Shown here one piece after another: positions 41,001 through 53,700 of a DNA stretch of 64,000 nt. The notes under the pieces are model-generated. The model ran no database searches. It saw nothing but the letters and a program-made list of their open reading frames with translations, and was not told the origin of the DNA. The position numbers were made by a program, and so were the translations under genes. The stretch covers positions 13,658,001 through 13,722,000 of the forward strand of contig NC_091033.1 of the NCBI RefSeq assembly GCF_041296385.1. The letters are read 5' to 3'. The DNA is from Aphelocoma coerulescens (lineage: Eukaryota; Chordata; Aves; Passeriformes; Corvidae). Each line of letters opens with the position of its first letter. Within the stretch, counting starts at the first letter, position 1.

Positions 41001-44000
41001 AGAAAATTGTCTTGGACACTCAGCTGAAGTTATTTATTTGTTGCTGGTTGGGAATGGGGAGGGCAATAAAGCCCTTTTCTGCCCTAAGGGGAATTGATAC
41101 AAAGAATAATGATAAAATCAGGCACTCTTATGGAACTGATGATGGGAATATTGGGGAAGTGGCTGGAATAGTCTGTTTGGTGCAAGCTGTGAGCTGAGGC
41201 GTTCCATGGAAGTTGTGATCACTATTTTAATCCTCACAGTTTGGGGGGAGGGAAAAGTTGCATCATTTTTAACAGGTTCTTTTCCTTCCCCCCTTTCCCC
41301 CTCATTTTCCTTCTGCCTCCTGCTTCTTCTTTGCTGCAAGGGAACAAAGTGATCCAAAATGATCTAAAAAAGACTCATTTCTGGAGAGGGATGTCAGATT
41401 TGGGGTTTTTTGTTGGGTTTTATTTGGCTGGTATCTGATGTGGGGGAAATACCCAAGTGGGGGGTGGGAAGGAAAAAATAACAAACAATTTAACCTAAAT
41501 ACATTCTTGTCCTATTATTCACCTCACTGAATTTCCTCAGTATGTTCTGTTTATTCATTTTCTGCAGTGCATGGTTCTGACCCATCCTGTTCCAGCCACC
41601 ACGTGGTAACTGGTGGCTTTTGGTCCTGCTGGAGGACAAGAGATGTCCCAGGGCAGTGCAGAGCACTGGAGATGGGCAAACAAAGCAGCTCCATCCCTGG
41701 ATTCCTGAGTGTGCCTGGGTTTGCTCCCACCCAGCAGCTCCCTCACCCCACTGTGGTGCCAAGGGCTGATGTGGGCACAGAGGTTGGCACGGGGCAGAAC
41801 AGGCTGGGAGTGTGGAGCTTTGGGAGTTGCTGCTGGCACGAGGAAAATGCTGCATTCTGATCTCTTTGGGAGGAGGTTCAGAGGTGCTGGATAATCCTAA
41901 TGCTGGGAGGAGGGAGATCCCCAGGCCACCAGGGCAGTGACAAAAAAGCCCCGTGCAGGGGACAAGATCTGCCCGCAGAGGGAGGGTCTGAATCACCCCA
42001 AGGGTTTGGTGGCTGTGTGGAATCTGAGAATGGCACTCAGACATCTGGTAGCTGTCCTGGAATCCTGCTCAATGCCAAAATCAATGTTTGGGGCTCTATT
42101 TTATCCCTTGCTTTGTAAAAGGAAGTCTATTTCCAGTGAACAAATGGGTTTCTCCAACAGAGGCTGCCTTTAGAATTAACACCACCTGAAAATAAAAGTA
42201 AGAAAAAGTCCTAAGGATCCAGCAAGGCTCAATTTCCCTTGAGCTGAAGCCGTGCCATTAAGCAGCAAAATGAATGAAAATAAAGATTTGTCAGTGCTCT
42301 ACTACAGAACTAAATACAAAGCAGCAGGGTTGAGAGATGCATTTCAGAGAGGAGGGTCAATGCCAGAGGGGCATTCTCCTCCTCCAGAGCCTCCCAAGCA
42401 CCTGAGCAGCCTTCACAAGGTTCCCAACTTTGATTTTACTCAAAACCATTCCTGACCAGGAAATGCCACTGGGATCCAATTACTGTTTGCAAAATGCAGA
42501 TGAATTAGAAAAAAAAGAATTTTTATTTTGCAAATAAAAAGGAGAGAGTTGTTTTGCATCCAAAAGCCTCTGTATTTAATTTGAAACTCACTTTTTATTT
42601 GAAAATTCACATTGGTTCAAAGAGAAAAGGGAAAGAATTGATGCTGAAATAGAAGATTTGAACTTTTCAAATAAATGATTGCTGATAAAACAATTAGACT
42701 GCTCCAAAGTTTTTTGTGGGTTTTTTTGTCACCAGATTTTAATTAAGGGAAAAATGGTCCAATTTTGGAAGTTCATTTGGATGTTTTTGGTCATTGTATT
42801 TCCAAATGTCTCTCTTTTATTTTTATTTATTTTTAACATAGAACAAATGTTTCCACACAATATTTACTTTCATCCTATTCATTGATTTTCTAAAGCATAC
42901 AAAACTGGCTGTTGAACAGCCTGCAGTAAGATTTTATAAGCTTGCTTTTTTTAATTTCAGAAGGTATCTTTAATGTCATGGTGAGTGCAGCTTTCCCTTG
43001 AGGGGGGATCAAACAGTATGGATTTATTTTGCTGAGAAAATCCAGATCATGTTAAGCTCACCTGGTTTAATGATTTCGCCAGAGGCTCATCCCAGTGGTC
43101 AAGCTCAGTGAAATTTCCAGGAGGATTTTGGACTTTTTAGGGCCAGGGTGTGGAAGAAAAGGTCCAGGTTTCACATCAAAGGTGATTTTCTTTGTGCCCA
43201 AAACTCGACTGCACCTTCACCCTCAGCCACTGCTTCATGATATGATGGTGGTGGCCAGTTAATTTTATTTGTTAATTAAAGATTTCTATCAATTGTAATT
43301 CTGGTGGTCTTGTGAGACCCTCAGAAGTGGCCAAGAAGTGTCACCAGTCCCTCCAAAACTGGGGAAGAGGTCACGGGTCCTTTCACCCTTCCCTTTCCTC
43401 TCTGAGGGCTTTTAGACAACCACAATATTTAATACAAACATTGAAATATTGATAAACATGGCTTAGTCCAGCAGCTATTGGTACAAATGAACCAGCTCAG
43501 CTCAGTTACCCAACACTGTCAAATTTGGGTAACATTTTGACAATTTTTAAAATTTTTATTAATAAATCTCCCTGGGGACTGAAGAAAGACCCTGAAGAAA
43601 CCTTTGACACCAGGAAAATGGAAAAGATTCCAGAGCAGCTGCAGGAATCAGAGTCCAGGTGGAACTGCTCAGTGCAGCCCAGATTTGCAGCCAGAACAGC
43701 AGCAGATAACCCGAGGTGCAGACCTCTTTAAGAGATCACCTCGTTCCTCTTTTCTTCAGGAGAAATAAACTCTGGCTCATTTCTAGAAAGCAAAATAATG
43801 AAAATATTTGAAGAATGAAGACCTTAAGCACAGGAATGCTAAGGAACATCAGGGCAGTGAGAGAGGAATGAGTTCTCCAGCGGCATCGAGTGTTTTACTT
43901 TTTGTGGGGTGCTTAAATGCATTTCTACAAAAATAATAAAGGCTTCTGGAGGAGATAACTCCAAGACCATCTATCTTTGTTGCCTCGAATTCAATAAGTG

Positions 44001-47000
44001 AGATAGTCTGGACCTAGTCTGCTGCAAACACTGATTCAGTGGGCAGGATTCAGCTGTCAGCTCCTTTTTGTGCAGGAATTACTCCCCTGAACGAGTGGGG
44101 AAGACACTTTTCTTCAGGTCTCTGAGAGACAGCTGAGGGTTTACAGCTCTGATCATATAACAATGTCAGGAACAGGGATTGTGGTGAGTTTAAAAGTCTG
44201 ACTTGCAGCCCAAATCCCCGGGTTTTTGGAAGCTGTATTGAATATTTCACACACATTGCTGGAAAAGGCTTTTTTTGTGCTTGTAGGTGTCAGTCCTGGC
44301 TGAGACATGGGGGTGGCTTAAATGAGGTTTGCAGTAATGACAGCACCTCAAGATAACAACTGTGAGCACTTCTAAACTCTGATGATTTGTCAGGGGCTCA
44401 CCCTGAGATGAGAAATTTCACCGAGCAGCAGATCTGAGGGTTTGCAGTGAAAGGCTGCTCAGCAGAGCTGGAAATGCAGCGAGTACATTTTGTGGAGAAA
44501 AAAGGTGACGGCTCACAATATTTATTTCTTTTTAGATGCAGGAAAAAAGAGCAAAGCCTGATGTGCAACAGCATCTGCACAACTTGGAAAAATAGCACTC
44601 AAAAAATCACAGCAGGAACGCATTGTTTAAGCAGTAAATAAATCAATAACTGTGTGAGCACTGCAGGTTGGGCAACTTCAGGGGCGAGCCAGGGATGCCT
44701 TTAAGCCAAGTTTTTTCCTCTGTAGTAAATCTGAGTTTAAGGTGCTCAAAAGGGCATTGTTGGATTTTTTTTCTGGAAAGCTCAGCTATGGAATTTGGTT
44801 TTCATGATGCCCCATAGGGTCCCCACAAAGGAACAAGTCAGCATCATTTTCTAGCTGCAGCTGATAACATTTATTGCTAATTCTTTAAAAGAAAACAAGT
44901 CTGCAACCTGCATTGCACCCACAGGAATAATCTTTCTTTTCCTCAGTTTGGTAATTCAATTGTGACTTGTAAACTTGTGCAGCTGTAGCAAAAAATGTCT
45001 ACAGTCAACTCTAATCTATCTTGAGGAGAGTAAAAAGTGCTTACCAGCACTGGTGTAGTAAATCCTGGCTGCTTTATTAAATAAATGTAAAATTTCACTC
45101 AGAAGCCTTAAGGAAGAAGAGTTTTAAAATATCTGAACAATTTAGCACATTCTGAAGCTGAATGAAGATTGACTGAATTTTGGAGTGAGATTTAAACTGA
45201 TGACAGACCAATTCCTACTTAAATGCACTTGAGAAACGTGGGCATTATTGATGTCTTCTGAACAGTGAGAGACAAACCAGGCTGCTGGAGAAATTCCTGA
45301 GCGTCACAATCCTTCTGCTGCTGGAAAAATAAGACTCTGAAAAGATCCCAGAGCTTTTTATAAGTGTAAGTCAGACCTTGAGGAGTCTTTACATAATCAG
45401 CACACACATAAGCAGGACAGGATCCAGCAGACAGTGGAGCACACGTCCAGTGCTAAAATCTGAAGGGATTTCATGGATTTGGGCTCATTCCCTTCCATGT
45501 CTGAAGCTGTGCATCTGCTTAATTCTTTGTTGCAGCAACAGAAGAGGTTTTCCAGGGGTAGGTGATGATTTTAGAAGTAATTTGATGTGCAGGCAGCCAA
45601 GCAAATTCCTCTTGCTGGGCTAAACCAGGGGCGTTGCTCACTGATGAAATCTCCTCCCTCTTCCAGGAGTCTCTGAACTGGAACAGTGGGGGTGGCTTTG
45701 GGCTCCAGACCTTCCCAGACAAAACCAGGGTGAGTTATTTTCATATTCATTAACAAAAAATAGAAATTTGCTGTCTTTTAGCCAAGGAAGGGCTGTGACA
45801 AGGTGATAAATATCAAACCCACCCTCCTTTAGCCCAGCTGGGGTTGGGGGAGCAGATGTTGCTTTAGCCCCGCACAAATCTCAGCCCAATCACCAGGACG
45901 GAACTTGGGGCACTTCCCTGCCCTTTGGCTGCACTCAGGATGACACCAGCCCTGCCAGGATTATCCCACAGGGCAGAATTCCCTTCTCCTGAGCTCCAGA
46001 GGAGCTGATCCCCAGCAGACTCTCTCCTTCAGTCAGCGTTGGTGAGCCCACCCTTGTTTTGGGGGATTCCTCATTTTGGGGGACTCCTCGTTGTCCACCC
46101 GGGAGGAAGATGGGTCCCAAAACTTGAATCTTTGCTTTGTCTCAAGGCCTGTTTTAGTCTTCAAGAAAACTACAGTGAGGCTTTGTTTCCAAAGCACCCA
46201 GTCTCTTGGATGTGCCACACCTGAGGACTGTTCCTGGCATGCTCCTAAATCCCTTTGTGTGCTCTGTGTCCAGGGGGTTTAAGAACAGGGTTTGATCCTG
46301 GGGAATGTTCCTGCAGCACCAGGATCCTGCCATTGGCCTGTGGGATCTGAGCCATTTTATAGCTTTTGGAAATCTGAACTTGTTTATCATCTCTAACAAT
46401 TCCTGTATTTTTATCTCCTCAAATAACCCAGTGCAGCAGTACCAGCATGGAGTGGGTTACAAAATACACATTATCCTTCAATGGATTAAATATGCTTTCT
46501 CAAAATTCCTACTGGCCTTAGGAACATGCCAATTCCCCTCGGCTTTCTCTCTGATGTCTACACAGAGTGAGGAGAGCGGATGCCATTCACCTCTGAAAAG
46601 GTTGGGAACTGGGTTAGTTGTATATTTATGCAGAAAATGGTTTCTAGATGCTCATTCTTTACCAGCAGATAAGGAGGCCCCATTTAGGCTTAGAAATATT
46701 GGTGTGGGTGAAGTTGTAATGCTGCAGGAAATCACTGCACTGCTGGGGACTGTTCAAGATTACTTACAGCAAGATTAATTCAGGTGGCAATGAGCTCCCA
46801 GGTGCCTGGCCTTGAACACAGCACCGGCATTAAAATGCAGTTAAAACAGAAATATAGAGACAATTATGAATGGCTCTCAGTAGTGGCTGTAGGGCTGCTT
46901 TTAATTCACCCTGAATTTTCAGTGGGAGGAGGCTGGAGATCCTTGTTAGCTGCAGAAGTTAAAATCGGAACTGAGGACCTCAAATGGAACAGGATTACAT

Positions 47001-47999
47001 CATCTTCATTTAGGCCAGATTCTAAATTCAAACCTCACATCTGTAGGGGATCTCATGAAAAATTCCCACCCTTAAAACACTGAGGTGCTCAAAGGCAATG
47101 CAAAATATAATACACCAAAAATACATATTTTTTTCTCCTTGAAGCTGGAGAATTATGGAATTGGTCACAGAGAAAGCGAGCACCAGACAGCACAGGGGGG
47201 TTTCTTCCCAGCTCTCTTCCCAGCCGGTATTTTACACAAATATTGCAGAGTTCCCCAGTTTAGCTCAGTTTCCCCAAGCTCTGTGCTCATTACTGCATTT
47301 CTGTAGGATAAAGAAGTGCCTGAGAGCCACAGAAATACATTCATGCACTAAGCGAGGGTCAGGGCTCAGAGTGCTGCAAACTTGGGTCTGCTCCAGCCCA
47401 AAGCAGCCCAGAGCTGCAGGACTCGAGGAGAGCTGGAAAAGGTTCAAGCCAGGAGCAGAGGGACACACTCACATCCACCTTGGGCAGTTAGTTTGCCAGC
47501 GTTGGGGGATTTCTGGCTGCAAAAGGAGCAGGACTGACTGAGAGCCTGGGATTGAAAATATAGCAAGTTAAAGTGAGTCTATGAGGTGACAAAAACATCT
47601 GCTACTGGTATTTTTTTGTTGAATATGAGCTCAAGCACAAAAAAGTAAAGATATTTCTGCTTTATTGCATTGGTCTGGCCAGAGTTGATGCACTCAACCG
47701 GTGATCTATGGGTCCAACAAATCCTTGAAATGAGAAGTTCTTACCTGATATAGGACACTTCCTCCAGAAAGTTGTACAAATTGCAGAGTGATGTGTGAAG
47801 AGAGCTCTGAGTTGCAGTCTTGAATTTCAGATTCCCAGGGCTGGAGGAACTGAACTGAGCACACAGGGTTCTAATTCACCCCTGAGAGTTCAATAAAAGT
47901 CACATCCAAATGCAAAAGGGAATTGCTTCTATAGAAATTGTGGGAGAAAATCATACATATTTCATGCTGGCACTTGAGCTTGATTCATTCTTATTCCAG
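38086..47999. other. Intergenic region, no gene recognised
   Basis: All open frames are short and show no familiar protein or splice context. A 15-bp exact tandem duplication lies at 40732-40761. Otherwise unremarkable AT-rich sequence. Confidence 0.55.
40732..40761. repeat. Exact tandem duplication of 15 bp
   Basis: ATGTTCTCCTCCTTT occurs twice head to tail with no mismatch. Confidence 0.9.
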
Positions 48000-48024
48000 T
48001 TTCTGCATATTTATATATACTAGA

Positions 48025-48155
48025 AGTGTCCAAGGCCAGGCTGGATGGGGTTTGGAGCAATCTGGGACAGTGGAAAGTGTCCCTGCCTATGGCAGGGGTG
48101 GAATAGGATGAGCTTTAAGGTCCCTTCCAACCCAAACCACTCTGGGATTTTCTAT
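48025..48155 (+). mobile_element. CR1 LINE fragment, 3' end
   Basis: It reads 'gtgtccaaggccaggctgga', 'tggggtttggagcaatctgg', 'gtgtccctgcctatggcagg', then 'aaggtcccttccaacccaaa' and a terminal 'ctgggattttctat', the 3' end of avian CR1 in sense orientation. Confidence 0.92.
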
Positions 48156-49589
48156 TTACAACTTTGCAAAGCTATAGGCAATGGGAATCAAATTAAGAGC
48201 CTTAAAAACATGGCCAGAGAAATATCTTCTAATGGGGCCACAACTTGGAAACCCCTTTACTGAAGGAACCTGGTTGTTAATTGTCCATTCTCCCACATGA
48301 GGAAAGCACAGGGACAAAATGAGTCCTGGTGAGCAAAGTTACATCAAATCACCACTGAGCTGTCATGAAGCTCCCTCATGGCCTCCTGCCAGGGCTTTCT
48401 CTCTTAAATAAATATCAGGTTAATGTGACAAACTTCAGGCTGTTCACTAAAGCCCCCCTCCTCCAGATCCACGCCCTGGGTAAGGAGAGGGGATAAGGAG
48501 CAGGAGAAGAAAGAGGGTTTGGGTTCCGTGGCAGAGTTGTAGCGACTCCCACGTGTCTGGAGTAAGGGACTGAGTAAAGGCAGCTTCGGAATGACTCCCC
48601 TGACTCATGGGAACAGAGCTCTTCTTATTTGAGAGGGCTTGGAAGTGCTGTGAGGGCTGTGAACAGAGGGAGACCACATGTGGCAGGAAAAGCCAGTGCT
48701 AGTGTGATACTAGGAGGAATATTGGGATACTGCTAACAGAAATCCCAGTGTTGGATCATCCTCTGCCTGCAGCCTGGATCAAAACAGGTCAAAATAGAAG
48801 GCTAAAAGTAGAAAAATAACATTTCAGGGTAAGCTGCTAAAAGCCTTTCTCAGGAGCAGCTCAGGGCTGTTTCTCTAAGAACCTCTGGTGGAATCCAGAC
48901 TGCTCAAGATCTTCAGCCATTGAAAAATAAAAAATCTTCAGTTTTGAAAAATACCAGCCAGAGAGTCTGGAAATCTGAGCCCTCTGGAAGTCATTTGTTC
49001 AGTTAAATGCTGAAATTCCCTCCTGTCTTCTCCCTGTTTTCACCCGCACCGTGGATCTGGTCTTCAGGATTCAGTTCCCTGTTTCGATTTGGGTAAAAAT
49101 AACCCAATTTATCGTGTTTGATGGAGCAGCAACATCTGGCAGAGCAGCTCCCGGCGTGGGCTGTGCTGCAGTTCCCTCCCATGGGGCTGTCTCACCTTCC
49201 CTGAGCCCCAGAGGAGTTTTTGGGATGAAACTCTCCCTGAAACCCCATTTGGATCCTGCTGCACTGGGACCAGTCCGTCCCTAATAACATTTAATTACTT
49301 TATAACTCAGCAGTGACTTGAGCTGATTTAACTGTGTTATCAAGGAAGGTTGTGCTGTTGTTTCTCTGCAAAGCCTGGCTTGCTTTTGGAGCATTTAAAA
49401 TGTCCTTTTTTACATGTTAATTAACAGCTGACAAACGTGAAAGAAATGTATTTGCAACAGGATGATCTCAACCCTCAGATCCCTCAGTCTCAGAATGTGT
49501 CATCACATTTTTACTCAAGTGTAGCTTTTGTTGGAGGCTTCCCTTATTTTAGTTTTAATGAGAATTTAAGAATGGAATGGAAATATAAT

Positions 49590-49770
49590 CCTGATGCTTA
49601 ATTCTGGCATAAGCCTAATCGAGTTTATGCATAACAAAAATGTCAAGGCTTGTATATTCTGCTAGAGGCCCTTACTTTAAAGCAATGCAATTAATTACAC
49701 TGGAACATCCTGGAGGTTTATTGCTTCAGATAAAAGCATCCTGAGCACCTTCTTTACTATTATTTCTAAA
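49590..49770. promoter_or_regulatory. Possible conserved enhancer-like block
   Basis: It contains TAATCGAG-, ATGCATAA- and AATTAATTA-type motifs in non-repetitive sequence. These are homeodomain- and POU-type cores. The call is an inference from composition only. Confidence 0.2.
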
Positions 49771-50458
49771 AGAAAAACAGTGTAAAATAAAGATAATTGA
49801 AGTATCTCTGACAGACAGGTTGTTTTTTCTCTTAAGGAACTGTGTGGCTTTAACAAAGAACCTCCTTAAAGAAATTTAGGAGTAGCTGCTTTGCATAGAA
49901 AATTTTGGTTTGTGTCAGCCTAAGTCATAATTTACTTTATTCTGTGCCCTTAAATAGACCGTTGTACATTTCCACGGGTGATCTGGATGCCAGTTTAATT
50001 ACCCAACGTCGCTTTATATAAGACTGATCAAACTATTAAACCAGAAATTCAGTGCTAGGGTGGAATGGTGCTCCTAAAAGTGAAAAATATCCCTTTAGTT
50101 CTGTCAGCAATCCTGGCACAGCTGAATTTCCTTCCCCTGGGTGGGAGGGATGCTGGATGGAGCTCACAGCCCTTTTCTGAGACACACAGAGCTAAGTCTG
50201 AGAGCTGTGCCTTCCAGAGTTGTCCTAAACTGGCTCTTTGACAGGGATTAGGATTTTGACACTTATTTGAGTGACTGCTGCGGGCATCTTGTGGAAGAGG
50301 GAGAAAAAAAATCCATGAAAATGTTACACTTAAATAGAAATCCCCAGCAAATTGCTTGGCTGCAGGGAGTGTTTGTATGAGAAAGAAACAAGGACAAAAG
50401 AAGCTTTTCCAAACTCCTGACATAGTTTTCCTGATCAAACGTGTAATTCCCTGCTACT

Positions 50459-50516
50459 CATTGTGCCTTTTCCTCATCATTGTGCCTTTTCCTCATCATT
50501 GTGTCTTTTCCTCATC
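50459..50516. repeat. 19-bp tandem repeat, three copies
   Basis: The unit TTGTGCCTTTTCCTCATCA is repeated three times with one or two changes in the last copy. Confidence 0.9.
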
Positions 50517-52639
50517 GTGTCTGGCTACAAGAAACTCACCCCGATCTTGATCAGCTTGATTTAAAAACTTTGTGTTTTGCCAACAGCCAGATTTCGTAAT
50601 AGTTTCTTATGGAGCAGCTTTTATTTTGTGGAATCAATGATATTGATTTCCCTTTAAATATAAAGATTGCCCAGTTCCACACTGGATGCAGCAACAGCAT
50701 TTCAAAGATGAAGTGACTGCCTGGTTTGTTAAGGTCTCTTCTCAATAAATCACCCTTTGTTTCACAATTTTGTGTAAAATGAATCCCCAAGAATGAGCAG
50801 GTTTTGATCCTTAATAGTGAAAGCTTTAATGTACATTACACCAAAGGTTTTGTCAGTGTCCAGCCACCCTGTATAAACTCTAGATTATTTTTGTTGATCA
50901 ATGTTTATTTAAGTAAAATACCACTGAACAACTAAGAACAACTCAGCCTCCTCTTTGCCTCACTTTTCTGAGTCTTTTCCTTGGAAATGTTGCAGGAAAA
51001 GGTCTAAAGCAAAGTTTCAAAAACCTCCAAACCTGTCCTCCTACAATCTGCTAAGAGGTTTAATCAAGAGTGTTTAGCAATATTAATACGTAAGAATAAT
51101 TTCTGAGCCAGTCCAAGTTCCTCATCCCTTCTTTTTGCTTTCCACCAAGGCTTTTCCCTGCAATAAAAGAAGCCAAAAATGAGAAAAATATCTTTACACT
51201 CTCCCTTTTTCACTTTGTTACAACTTTCTTTAAAAGAATTTAAGAAATATTGGACAGTGGCAGCAATGAGGAGAATCTATTCCCCAAATAGCTCCCATTT
51301 TCCTCTGTGAGGAAATTGAAAGGCCCCAAATTTTTATCTCAAATTATTAGGCTGGAATCCAGCTGGAGGAAGAATGGCTGTTTCATTCGGGAGTGAAACT
51401 TTTGAGAAAGCTTTCATGGGAAATTTCTGAATGGATTCTGAACACCAAAGAGAAGGAGAAGAAAAAGGGAGGCAAAGCATTTGGCCGTCTGCAGCAGGAA
51501 ATGTCGAAGCCCGACCTTTTCATCCTCCCTGTAAAGAGAGGCTGATGTCTCCTGAGCTCAGGGCTTCTCACTTGCTGCTCCTCCTGCTCCTGAGTGTTGC
51601 TGTCAGCAGAGCACACAAGGCTGGAAAGCTGCTGAGGCTCCTTCTTAAAAATATTGGTGTTTATTAAATGCAATCAATGCTTCCCCACGCTGCTCACACC
51701 TAGCAGGAGAGATTTGTAAGCATGCCACAAGATGTGAGATGCAGCTTTGCAGCACCCCAAAAATATCCCAATTTCTTTCTCAGCTGCTCAACCAGAAAAA
51801 AGAAACCCCAAACCCCCTTTCTGAATGAAGTGTCCTCCTGGACAGAAGGGCGTTTTAACTGAGAAGCCTCAGACACAAAATCCTTGCACTGGTGCTGTGC
51901 AAAAGGTAAAATTCATGATAGGAAAATTAAGAGAAACAACTTGAACTAATGGAGAATTATGCTGCTACAAGTCACAGACCATTTAAACTCCACATGACAC
52001 TCCTAGCATAAAACCAGCCCAAATTAACAGAAGATCTGTTTCTGACAGAGTAAATGATCCTGGCAACATGAACTCCTGCCTGGTTTTGGAGGAGATGAGA
52101 CAGCCAAGTGCAAGTGCACAGGTTTTATCCTTTCCTTGGAGATTTTTGCCTTTGCTCTCTCCTGGTGCCTTTGTTTCCTGCTGCCCTACATAGAGCTGAG
52201 CTGCGGAGCCTCAGCTGAGAATCACTAAAAAAAGCCACCAGCAAGACACAAAGTGGGAGTTGGGAATGTTCTCTCTGCACACTCCGGGAGCTGGGAATAA
52301 CTTCCAGGCTGACCACGAGCCTTCAGTCCCAGGGATCACAGAACACCCCCGGTGCTGACAGCAGAGTTCCAGCCCAGCCTGGTTCCAACAATTAACCCTG
52401 TCTCCTCTCATTTGGAACGTTCTGCCCATTTTTAGGGATTCAGTGAAGCCACACAGATTTTTCCCTCCTGGAAACCTGGGAACAGATGCTTTTTGAGCAG
52501 GAAAAGAGCAGGAAAAGTCCCAGGAAAGAACAAGATCCCCTTGCTCAGTTTCTCTAACTCAGTTCATGCTTTTGTCTTCCTGCCCTTCCACTTTGTCCTG
52601 AGACCCTCAAAATCACCTTTCCATCACATCAAACCCCGT

Positions 52640-53700
52640 TAGCATTTATTGCCTCCATAGCACAACACGTTTGATATGCTATAATGCAATAAAAGTCAGC
52701 TGCTCTATATTCAACATCTGAATTGTGTTAAGAAAGGAAAATCATTATAAAATGAGTATGGAGAGACTCCACTCCTCTGGATCATTCCCCGCTCAAGGCT
52801 GCCCCTGAGCCACTGAAGCCAAGGAGAAAGAAAGGACATCATAAATTCCATAAAAGGGTTTTGTCATGGTCACATTGCTGGAATGTAAACAAACTCTTAT
52901 TTACTTTGTTCAGTGCCACAATTAGTGAAGATCAAAGTGCCTGCAAGTGCAGTTTATACTGTAAATTAGTACGTAATTAACCTTAATGCACCCTGCTTAG
53001 GATCTCCAAAATAGCTGAGAACATCCTTCAAAAGCAACAATACATGACTCATCACTGCTTAATTATAAATAAAATGAATAAAACGAGCCTCTAACGAAAT
53101 GTGAGGGGTTGGGGGGGTGCTAATGGAGAGTGGGCAGGAGGAAGAGGGGGAAAGAGAGAGAGAGAGAATTAAATAATCTTTCTTCAGAGCTGAGAGACGG
53201 GAGATTCATATCACAAAGATAAAAATAATGCAGAAAAAAGGAGCTGCAAAGCTTTGAAAAAACCAATCCAAATTGTTGAGAGTAATCATTTCATGTTTGC
53301 TTATAATTATAATCTAATTATGAACCCAACCTTGCAACAATTTTTTAAAGTAGGCAGTTAGCATTAAAGTACTTTTTATGCAATTATCTGCTATTGAGCT
53401 TCCTCATTATGCAGCAATTGCTACACAAATTTTCCTGTTGTTTAAGCACCATTTTCACCATTTGCAGATTTCAGTTGTAGCCTGATAAAACAAACCCTTG
53501 GATCCAAGTTAACAGTCCTGTTTTTCATTCCAGTTGCCAAGAAACCATTGTTAAATATTTGATATAATAAATATTGACAGGGAAGCTCTTTTTATTGTTT
53601 CCTCTTGCAGGCAAATTGACAAATGGAGAGTTTTACATATTAAAATATCTTGCCCATAAGCTTCATAATCATCCAGCTTAAAATAAAACCTATTTAATAA
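52640..53700. promoter_or_regulatory. Possible cluster of conserved enhancer-like sequence
   Basis: About 1 kb of AT-rich, non-repetitive sequence has repeated TAATTA-type cores, for example 'acgtaattaacc' (about 52972), 'cttaattataaat' (about 53060) and 'ttataattataatctaatta' (about 53300). A GA run sits at 53152-53168. Such blocks in gene deserts beside neurodevelopmental genes often are enhancers; the target, perhaps CBLN4, is a guess. Confidence 0.28.

Noticed and set aside
46305..46778. Plus-strand open frame of 157 codons
   Set aside because: AT-rich, no domain, no splice context; expected by chance in 64 kb.
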